From NCBI GenBank assembly GCA_902782705.1, contig CACZOL010000054.1:1-11989 (forward strand): DNA of 11,989 nucleotides, in the 5' to 3' direction. The stretch comes from an uncultured Selenomonadaceae bacterium (GTDB taxonomy: Bacteria; Bacillota; Negativicutes; Selenomonadales; Selenomonadaceae). The position numbers and the translations under genes are program-made. Shown here piece by piece: positions 6,924-11,989 of the stretch; positions within the stretch are counted from its first letter, which is position 1; each line of letters opens with the position of its first letter. Under the pieces are notes generated by a model. The model was not told the DNA's origin. It did not search any database and was given only the letters and a program-made list of their open reading frames with translations.

Positions 6924-8285
6924 ATGGAACAGTTTTTTAAGCTGCAAGAGCGCGGAACGGACGTGCGTACAGAAGCGATGGCGGGGATCACCACGTTTAT
7001 GACGATGGCATATATCCTCGCGGTCAATCCGGGTATTTTGAGCGCGGCGGGCATGGACGCGGGCGCTGTTTTTACTGCGACGGCGCTTTCGTCGGCACTC
7101 GGCACGCTATGCATGGCGATTTTCGCGAACATGCCGCTGGCCCTTTCGGCGGCCATGGGACTGAACGCGTATTTCGCGTTTACCGTCGTTATCGGGATGG
7201 GCTACACTTGGCAACAGGGACTTGCGGCGGTTTTCGTCGAGGGCATCATCTTCATCGTGCTTTCGCTGACGAACGTGCGCGAGGCGATTTTTGATGCGAT
7301 TCCGCGTCAGCTTAAAACAGCGGTATCCGTCGGTATCGGACTTTTCATCTGCTTCATCGGCTTCCAAAACGCGCATATCGTGGTGGACGGTCCGACGCTG
7401 GTAAAGCTCTACCCGTTCAGCAAAGCCTTGGCAGACGGGTCGTTTCATACGGAGGGCATCACGGTTTTCCTGGCGCTTCTCGGTTTCTTGATTACGGCGG
7501 TATTGATGGCGAAAGATGTCAAGGGCAGCGTCCTTTGGGGCATCCTTATCACATGGGGACTGGGCATGGTCTGCCAGCTTTCGGGCTGGTATGTTCCCGA
7601 CCCGTCCAAGGGGTTTTTCAGCCTGTTCCCATCGGCAGTCATCGCGATGCCTGCGTCTATGGCGCCGACTTTTATGCAGCTTGACTTCGGCTCGATCCTG
7701 AACGTCAATTTCCTGACGATCCTGTTGGCGTTTTTGTTCGTAGATATGTTCGACACGCTGGGGACGGTTATCGGCTGCGCGTCGAAAGCGAATCTGCTGG
7801 ATGAGGACGGAAAGCTGCCTGGTATACGAAATATTCTCATGGCTGATGCTATCGGTACGACGGCGGGTGCGTTGCTCGGTACGTCCACGATTTCTTCTTT
7901 TGTGGAGTCTTCGGCAGGCATCGCCGAAGGCGGACGCACAGGCCTTTCTTCCGTCGTGACGGCGGGACTTTTCCTGCTCGCGCTGTTTTTCTCTCCTCTG
8001 TTTCTTGCGATTCCGGCGTTTGCCACTGCGCCTGCTCTGATCATGGTTGGTTTTTTGATGATGCAGCAAGTCAAGGATATCGATTGGTTTACGGATTTGA
8101 CGGAGGCGGTTCCCGCATTTGTTGCCATTGCCTCGATGGCATTCACTTACTCGATTTCTGAGGGTATCGCCTTCGGCGTCATTTTTTATACGTTGCTCCA
8201 TCTCCTGACAGGAAAGACAAGTAAAATTACGCCGCTGATGTATGTGCTGACGGTGTTGTTTGTTTTGAAGTACATCTTCCTGTAA
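6924..8285 (+). CDS. NCS2-family purine permease, AzgA/PbuG type
   Basis: A cytoplasmic-membrane transporter that most likely takes up hypoxanthine, guanine or adenine with protons. The 453-residue length and the many hydrophobic segments (about 12-14) fit the AzgA-like branch of the NCS2 family. Typical motifs are AGITTFMTMAYIL near the N-terminus (20-32), AMGLNAYFAF (77-86), FVDMFDTLGT (272-281) and STISSFVESSAGIAEGGRTGL (around 321-341), which hold residues used for purine and proton binding in this family. I start at ATG 6924 because GGAGGG (6912-6917) is seven bases before it; the ATG at 6918 is directly against the RBS. The sequence resembles Bacillus PbuG, but which purine is carried cannot be read from it. 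It is transcribed away from the sensor-EAL gene, with the ECF cassette 125 bases downstream on the same strand. Confidence 0.93.
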   Translation: MEQFFKLQERGTDVRTEAMAGITTFMTMAYILAVNPGILSAAGMDAGAVFTATALSSALGTLCMAIFANMPLALSAAMGLNAYFAFTVVIGMGYTWQQGLAAVFVEGIIFIVLSLTNVREAIFDAIPRQLKTAVSVGIGLFICFIGFQNAHIVVDGPTLVKLYPFSKALADGSFHTEGITVFLALLGFLITAVLMAKDVKGSVLWGILITWGLGMVCQLSGWYVPDPSKGFFSLFPSAVIAMPASMAPTFMQLDFGSILNVNFLTILLAFLFVDMFDTLGTVIGCASKANLLDEDGKLPGIRNILMADAIGTTAGALLGTSTISSFVESSAGIAEGGRTGLSSVVTAGLFLLALFFSPLFLAIPAFATAPALIMVGFLMMQQVKDIDWFTDLTEAVPAFVAIASMAFTYSISEGIAFGVIFYTLLHLLTGKTSKITPLMYVLTVLFVLKYIFL

Positions 8286-8290
8286 GCGCG

Positions 8291-8306
8291 GGAGGATAAA
8301 ATGGCG
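8291..8306 (+). promoter_or_regulatory. Strong RBS and ATG with no long gene: possible leader ORF start
   Basis: GGAGG (8291-8295) is followed after five bases by ATGGCG (8301). The frame runs 63 codons to 8492 and overlaps the first 27 codons of ecfA1 in another frame. The context (GGAGGAT, four bases, TGGCG) nearly repeats that at the real ecfA1 start (8400-8415). The peptide has no recognised family, so I annotate only the initiation site, not a gene. It might be a leader peptide or a duplicated start region. Confidence 0.35.
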
Positions 8307-8337
8307 ATCGAAAAAGCAAAAGGATTTTTTCGATCGC
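8304..8337 (+). repeat. 12-bp hairpin in the leader of the ECF cassette
   Basis: GCGATCGAAAAA (8304-8315) and TTTTTCGATCGC (8326-8337) pair perfectly over 12 bp around a 10-base loop. It begins right after the ATG at 8301. The T-run is inside the stem rather than after it, so it is not a standard intrinsic terminator. GGAGGA (8291-8296) can also pair with TCCTCC (8350-8355), which would enclose this hairpin and hide the first RBS. It could be a processing, attenuation or stability element. Confidence 0.7.
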
Positions 8338-8410
8338 ACGGTATCGTCGTCCTCCGATTGGGTGGACGTTTGCAAAGTTTGGTAATATATATCGCCGAAG
8401 GAGGATCATT

Positions 8411-9241
8411 TTGGCGTTTATCGAAATCGAGGATTTGTGTTTTGCCTATCCGTCGGAACGCGATGAAAGGCGCATGGCGCTCGACCATGTGAACCTTTCC
8501 GTTGAGGAAGGGGAGTTTATCGCGGTGCTCGGCACGAATGGCTCTGGGAAATCGACGTTGGCCAAGCATCTGAATGCGATTCTTTTGCCGACGTCCGGCG
8601 TTTGCCGCGTGGCGGGCATGGACACGCGGGACGGCGCACATCTTTGGGATGTGCGGCAGACAGTGGGTATGGTATTTCAAAATCCCGACAATCAGATTAT
8701 CGCGGCCATCGTCGAGGATGACGTGGCATTCGGACCGGAAAATCTCGGCGTGCCGTCCGATGAAATCCGCCGGTGTGTCAACGAGGCGCTGACGGCGGTT
8801 GGCATGACGGCGTTCCAGGGATTCGCGCCGCATCTTTTGTCCGGCGGACAGAAGCAGCGTGTCGCGATTGCGGGGACACTGGCGATGCGGACAAAATGTC
8901 TCGTGCTGGACGAGCCGACGGCGATGCTTGATCCCGTCGGGCGAAAAGAAGTGTTGGATACGGTGCGGCGGCTCCATCGGGAGTCGGGCATTACGGTCAT
9001 ATATATTACGCATTTCATGGAGGAAGCGGCGGCGGCGCAGCGCGTCGTCGTGATGGAGGGCGGAAAAGTCGTCGAAGACGGGAGTCCGAAGGAGATTTTC
9101 TGCCGTGTGGACGCGATGCGAAAACGCGGCCTTGACGTGCCATTGGCGGCGGAAATCGCATGGAGGCTTCGTAAGCAGGGAATCCGTTTGCCGGAGGATA
9201 TCGTAACGGACGAAGAATTGGCGGTGGCTTTATGCCGATAG
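8411..9241 (+). CDS. ecfA1: ECF transporter ATP-binding protein EcfA1
   Basis: One of the two ATPases of the energy-coupling factor module, which powers vitamin or metal uptake through separate substrate-binding S proteins. In the 276 residues the ABC motifs appear in order: Walker A GTNGSGKST (41-49, K47), Q-loop FQNPDNQI (Q90), signature LSGGQ (143-147), Walker B CLVLDE (163-168) and switch H201. The Q-loop followed by DNQI and DDVAFGPENLG is typical of the CbiO/EcfA group. Walker A has T where relatives usually have H (GHNGSGKST). Translation starts at TTG 8411, set by AAGGAGG (8398-8404) six bases upstream. It overlaps ecfA2 by 10 bases, so the cassette is translationally coupled. Confidence 0.96.
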   Translation: MAFIEIEDLCFAYPSERDERRMALDHVNLSVEEGEFIAVLGTNGSGKSTLAKHLNAILLPTSGVCRVAGMDTRDGAHLWDVRQTVGMVFQNPDNQIIAAIVEDDVAFGPENLGVPSDEIRRCVNEALTAVGMTAFQGFAPHLLSGGQKQRVAIAGTLAMRTKCLVLDEPTAMLDPVGRKEVLDTVRRLHRESGITVIYITHFMEEAAAAQRVVVMEGGKVVEDGSPKEIFCRVDAMRKRGLDVPLAAEIAWRLRKQGIRLPEDIVTDEELAVALCR

Positions 9242-10101
9242 AATTAAAAGGCGTAACGTACACCTATATGAAGGGAACGCCGTTCGAGCGAACGGCGCTT
9301 AACGACGTTTCACTGACGATTGCCGACGGTTCGCTGACGGCAATCGCCGGACATACGGGTTCGGGCAAATCGACGCTTGTTCAGCATTTAAACGGTATTT
9401 TGCACCCGACGAAAGGCGAGGCGCTGGTGGACGGCGTGAGCCTTGATGGAAAAGGGAAGGAGAATCTCCTCGCGCGGCGCAAAGTCGGTATGGTATTCCA
9501 GTATCCGGAGCAACAGCTTTTCGAGGAAACGGTGGCGGCGGATATCGCTTTCGGCCCGAAAAATCTCGAGCTTCCCGAAGAAGAGATCAATCGTCGTGTG
9601 CGGTCCGCGATGGACTTTGTGCAGCTTGATTACGAGACGTATAAAGACGTGTCGCCGTTTCGCCTCAGCGGCGGGCAGATGCGCCGTGTGGCCATCGCTG
9701 GCGTTTTGGCACTGGAACCGTCGTATCTCGTGCTGGACGAGCCGACGGCGGGTCTCGATCCGCGGGCGAGGGAAGAGCTTTTGCGGCGAATTGCAGAGCT
9801 GCACCGCAAGAAAAAGTTGACGATTATTTTCGTCTCGCACAATATGGAAGACATCGCCCGCATGGCGGAGCGCGTCGTCTTTATGCACGACGGCCGCATA
9901 TTGGTCGACGCGCCGCCCTCGGAAGCTTTTTTCGCGGAGGCGGAAATGCGGGAGGCGGGGCTTGCGGCACCGCCTACGGTCGCGCTTTTGTCGCGGCTTC
10001 GGGCAGCGGGACTTCCGGTGGAGGCGGACGCGTTCACGGCAGACGAGGCGGTCAAGCGGATTGCGAAAGCATTGCAAAAGAAGAAGGGGACGCTATGCTG
10101 A
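9232..10101 (+). CDS. ecfA2: ECF transporter ATP-binding protein EcfA2
   Basis: The second ATPase of the ECF module, expected to form a heterodimer with EcfA1 on the cytoplasmic face of EcfT. The 289 residues contain Walker A GHTGSGKST (40-48, K46), Q-loop FQYPEQQLFEETV (Q90), signature LSGGQ (145-149), Walker B YLVLDE (165-170) and switch H203. The GHTGSGKSTL form and the FQYPEQQLF Q-loop mark EcfA2 as against EcfA1. The C-terminal extension (about 235-289) matches the usual EcfA length. The gene overlaps the end of ecfA1 by 10 bases and the start of ecfT by 7, with no spacer for other genes. All catalytic motifs are intact. Confidence 0.96.
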   Translation: MPIELKGVTYTYMKGTPFERTALNDVSLTIADGSLTAIAGHTGSGKSTLVQHLNGILHPTKGEALVDGVSLDGKGKENLLARRKVGMVFQYPEQQLFEETVAADIAFGPKNLELPEEEINRRVRSAMDFVQLDYETYKDVSPFRLSGGQMRRVAIAGVLALEPSYLVLDEPTAGLDPRAREELLRRIAELHRKKKLTIIFVSHNMEDIARMAERVVFMHDGRILVDAPPSEAFFAEAEMREAGLAAPPTVALLSRLRAAGLPVEADAFTADEAVKRIAKALQKKKGTLC

Positions 10102-10898
10102 CAGACATCACGATAGGGCAGTTTTTTCCGGGTGCGTCCGCGCTGCATCGCATGGACCCGCGTGCAAAACTGTTGCTTTTGCTCGTATTGATGGCGGCGA
10201 TTTTTGTCTTCGACACGCCGGGCGGGTATGCGGCGCTGACGGGGCTGGCCGTTGCGCTGGCGGTTTCGTCAGGCGTCCCGCTGTCCATGTATCTGCGGTC
10301 GCTGCGTCCGCTTTGGTGGATTCTCGCGTTTACGTTCCTGATCCATCTTTGCGCGACGCCGGGCGAGGTGTTTTTCCATATATGGATTTTTGACATGACG
10401 AAAGAAGGACTGACGCGGGGATTTTTCCTCTGCTTGCGGCTGGCGCTTCTGATTCTGTTTTCGTCGCTGCTTACGTTTACGACGTCTCCGCTTTCACTGA
10501 CGGACGGTATGGAGCGGCTTTTGCGTCCCCTGAAAGTCGTCGGCGTTCCGGCGCATGAGCTGGCGATGATGATGACGATTGCGCTGCGGTTTGTGCCGAC
10601 GCTGATTGAAGAAACGGATACGATCATGAAAGCGCAGCAGTCGCGCGGCGCGGATTTTTCAACGGGCAATGCGCTGAAACGCGTCCGTCATCTGATTCCG
10701 ATCCTCGTGCCGTTGTTTATTTCGTCGTTTCGTCGGGCAGACGAACTGGCGACGGCAATGGAAGCGCGTTGCTATCGGGGCGGCGAAGGGCGCACGCGCA
10801 TGAAGGAGCTTCATGTCGGCGGCGTCGATTACGCGGCGGCGGGTGCGACGGCGCTCCTGCTTGCGGCGATGGGCGCGATGAAAGCGGCGGGCTTCTGA
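10095..10898 (+). CDS. ecfT: ECF transporter transmembrane protein EcfT
   Basis: The membrane scaffold of the ECF transporter, linking the ATPase pair to interchangeable S components. The 267-residue length and hydrophobic segments at about 25-40, 43-60, 70-92, 108-130 and near the C-terminus fit the CbiQ/EcfT family. The two coupling motifs that contact the ATPases are present: QSRG (182-185) and, about 40 residues later, MEARCYRGGEGRT (222-234). The second motif reads ARC rather than the common ARG. No S-component gene is adjacent, which suits a general (group II) module shared by several S proteins made elsewhere. The start ATG overlaps the ecfA2 stop and the stop overlaps the truA ATG. 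Confidence 0.95.
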   Translation: MLTDITIGQFFPGASALHRMDPRAKLLLLLVLMAAIFVFDTPGGYAALTGLAVALAVSSGVPLSMYLRSLRPLWWILAFTFLIHLCATPGEVFFHIWIFDMTKEGLTRGFFLCLRLALLILFSSLLTFTTSPLSLTDGMERLLRPLKVVGVPAHELAMMMTIALRFVPTLIEETDTIMKAQQSRGADFSTGNALKRVRHLIPILVPLFISSFRRADELATAMEARCYRGGEGRTRMKELHVGGVDYAAAGATALLLAAMGAMKAAGF

Positions 10899-11701
10899 TG
10901 CGGCCCGCGCACAAAGAGGAAATGAAGCGGCGGGCTCGCAATATCTGTCTGCTTGTCGCTTATGACGGAACGGATTATCACGGCTTTCAGCGACAGACGC
11001 CGCCGGTCGTCGCTGTGCAGAACGTATTGGAAGACGCGCTTTCGCGCGTTTTTGGCGACGCGGTGGAGCTGGCGGCGGCGGGTCGGACGGACGCGGGCGT
11101 TCATGCGTCCGGGCAGGTCGTGAATTTTTTCACAGACGGCACGATTCCCGTCGAGCGGGTGCCTCGTGCAGTAAACAGTTTGCTGCCGACGGATATTGTC
11201 GTTCGCCGAGCTTTTGAGGCAGACAGAAATTTCAGCGCGCTGCACTCGGCGCGGGAAAAAACATATTGTTACCGTATATTGACGGGCGCGACGCCAAATC
11301 CTTTTCTTTGCCGCTTTTCGTGGCACATTCGCCAGCCGCTGGACAGGTCGGCGATGGAAACGGCGCTGGCGTCGCTTCTCGGAACACATGATTTTTCATC
11401 GTTCCGCGCGGCGGGCGGTGCGCCGATTTCGCCCGTTCGTACGATGAAGTGTGCGGAGTGCGGGCAGGACGGGCGCGAACTCGTGCTAACCTTCGCGGCG
11501 GACGGCTTTCTTTATCATATGGTGAGAAATATCGTCGGCACTTTAGCAGACGTCGGCAAGGGGGTTCTATCACCCGAGGATTTCGCGTCGATCTTGGCGG
11601 CGAAAGACCGGCAGCGTGCCAGCGCTACCGCTCCGGCCGCAGGACTTTGCCTTGTACGGGTCGATTACGACGCGCCATGGTATGAGCCGCCGGAGGATTG
11701 A
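10898..11701 (+). CDS. truA: tRNA pseudouridine(38-40) synthase TruA
   Basis: This enzyme converts uridines 38-40 of the tRNA anticodon arm to pseudouridine. The protein has 267 residues from ATG 10898. The family's opening block AYDGTDYHGFQRQ (21-33) is followed by the catalytic motif AGRTDAGVHASGQVVNF (61-77) with the nucleophile D65. Later blocks are KTYCYRI, GTHDFSSF and FLYHMVRNIVGTL. I chose 10898 because it shares a base with the ecfT stop (TGATG), indicating coupling. ATG 10922 (MKRRARN) would resemble shorter family members, but the nearest purine-rich site is only two bases away. The ecfA1-ecfA2-ecfT-truA order is common in Firmicutes, usually followed by rplM-rpsI. Here the next gene is unrelated and no clear terminator follows. 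Confidence 0.96.
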   Translation: MRPAHKEEMKRRARNICLLVAYDGTDYHGFQRQTPPVVAVQNVLEDALSRVFGDAVELAAAGRTDAGVHASGQVVNFFTDGTIPVERVPRAVNSLLPTDIVVRRAFEADRNFSALHSAREKTYCYRILTGATPNPFLCRFSWHIRQPLDRSAMETALASLLGTHDFSSFRAAGGAPISPVRTMKCAECGQDGRELVLTFAADGFLYHMVRNIVGTLADVGKGVLSPEDFASILAAKDRQRASATAPAAGLCLVRVDYDAPWYEPPED

Positions 11702-11713
11702 TTCAGTGCTTTC

Positions 11714-11741
11714 TTGCTTTTTCTTTTGATTAGGATATAAT
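11714..11741 (+). promoter_or_regulatory. Probable promoter of the CoA-dehydratase activase gene
   Basis: A perfect TATAAT (11736-11741) lies 16 bases after a partial -35, TTGCTT (11714-11719). Transcription would start near 11748, leaving a leader of about 60 bases before the TTG at 11810. The region is AT-rich compared with its flanks, as promoters often are. Confidence 0.6.
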
Positions 11742-11770
11742 AAATATGTTGGAATATGAAGACAGTTCAT

Positions 11771-11787
11771 TTTTGGAATTCCTAAAA
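11771..11787. repeat. Near-palindrome in the activase leader
   Basis: TTTT-GGAATTCC-T-AAAA spans 11771-11787: an 8-bp perfect palindrome with T and A flanks offset by one base. It lies just after the predicted transcription start near 11748 and before the RBS. It could be an operator, but such AT-rich palindromes arise by chance fairly often. Confidence 0.3.
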
Positions 11788-11809
11788 TTTTCACAGGTGG
11801 TGCAGGGAG

Positions 11810-11989
11810 TTGTCTTCTGCTTTAAGCGTCGGTATTGATATCGGCTCCACGACGATAAAGGTCGTCGTGTTGAATCAGGCGAAAGAAATCATTTATAAAA
11901 AATATGCGCGTCATTTTTCGGAAATCAGCAAGGCGCTGCATGAAAATTTGTCGGCGCTGCGGGACGTCGTAGGCTCGCGGCGTTTTTCC
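11810..11989 (+). CDS. BadF/BadG/BcrA/BcrD-type CoA-dehydratase activase, N-terminal part (runs off the window)
   Basis: Sixty codons are visible. Near the start is the phosphate-1 loop of the ASKHA fold, VGIDIGSTTIKVVVLN (residues 7-22), typical of activators of 2-hydroxyacyl-CoA dehydratases (HgdC) and of their long relatives. These ATPases carry a 4Fe-4S cluster and drive an electron into the dehydratase. The following IIYKKYARHFSEI is like the YxRH stretch of the long (over 1000-residue) activase-dehydratase-related proteins, so I lean to that subgroup, but the rest is outside the window. The start is TTG 11810: AGGTGG (11795-11800) is nine bases upstream, and the two GTGs at 11797 and 11800 are out of frame. 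The TTG would be read as Met. Such proteins are common in anaerobes. Confidence 0.85.
   Translation, partial: MSSALSVGIDIGSTTIKVVVLNQAKEIIYKKYARHFSEISKALHENLSALRDVVGSRRFS

Noticed and set aside
8304..8337. Intrinsic terminator for the purine permease gene
   Set aside because: The stem is strong, but its T-run is inside the stem and no T-tract follows, so it does not have the form of an intrinsic terminator.
7107..8375. A 422-codon open frame on the minus strand opposite the purine permease
   Set aside because: Its translation is rich in R, H and Q with no hydrophobic or domain pattern, as expected for the antisense of a membrane-protein gene. The permease on the other strand is certain.
8364..8391. 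Promoter TGGACG-N16-TATATA just before ecfA1
   Set aside because: Transcription would start at about the RBS of ecfA1, leaving no usable leader, and both boxes are only moderate matches.
10769..10897. Longer truA start at 10769
   Set aside because: It would add 43 arginine/glycine-rich residues not found in TruA and would overlap the ecfT coding region by 130 bases. The TGATG junction at 10896-10900 is the better start.

Overview
The window looks like a chromosomal segment of a moderately GC-rich bacterium with Firmicutes-style gene order. Shine-Dalgarno sites are strong (GGAGG), TTG starts occur, and an ecfA1-ecfA2-ecfT-truA block is present. Proteins of the Negativicutes type (Selenomonas and relatives) are the best inferred match: a large-family CoA-dehydratase activase, a CofE-like ligase in an organism not expected to make F420, and two-membrane-type c-di-GMP signalling. 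This taxonomic placement is inference; no rRNA or other marker lies in the window. No mobile element, CRISPR array, tRNA or rRNA was seen.

Layout. (1) 1-1929: the end of argG and all of argH, overlapping by ATGA; these are the last two steps of arginine synthesis. A long hairpin follows at 1947-1980. (2) 1930-2105: a regulatory-looking gap with two inverted repeats and a promoter. (3) 2106-3747: a tight three-gene operon of a 4HBT/YbgC-like acyl-CoA thioesterase, a small single-pass membrane protein of unknown function, and a CofE/F420-0:glutamyl-ligase-like protein. It ends at a strong bidirectional terminator (3766-3794) shared with the convergent gene. (4) 3812-6757, minus strand: a 981-residue membrane sensor with two periplasmic substrate-binding domains, a degenerate GGDEF domain and an EAL domain with its catalytic residues kept. 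It has a near-consensus promoter overlapped by a palindrome. (5) 6924-8285: an NCS2 purine permease of the AzgA/PbuG type, divergent from the sensor gene. (6) 8286-8410: a leader with a 12-bp hairpin and a duplicated RBS/start context. (7) 8411-11701: ecfA1, ecfA2, ecfT and truA, each overlapping the next by a few bases. The first three form the shared energising module for ECF vitamin transporters and the fourth is tRNA pseudouridine synthase. (8) 11810 to the end: the start of a BadF/HgdC-type CoA-dehydratase activase with a TTG start and its own promoter.

Most of the window is conserved housekeeping and transport. The parts that are not explained by known systems are the thioesterase/membrane protein/CofE-like operon with its operator-like upstream region, the palindromic control site of the sensor-EAL gene, and the structured leader ahead of the ECF module. 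No clearly new defence or mobile system was found.
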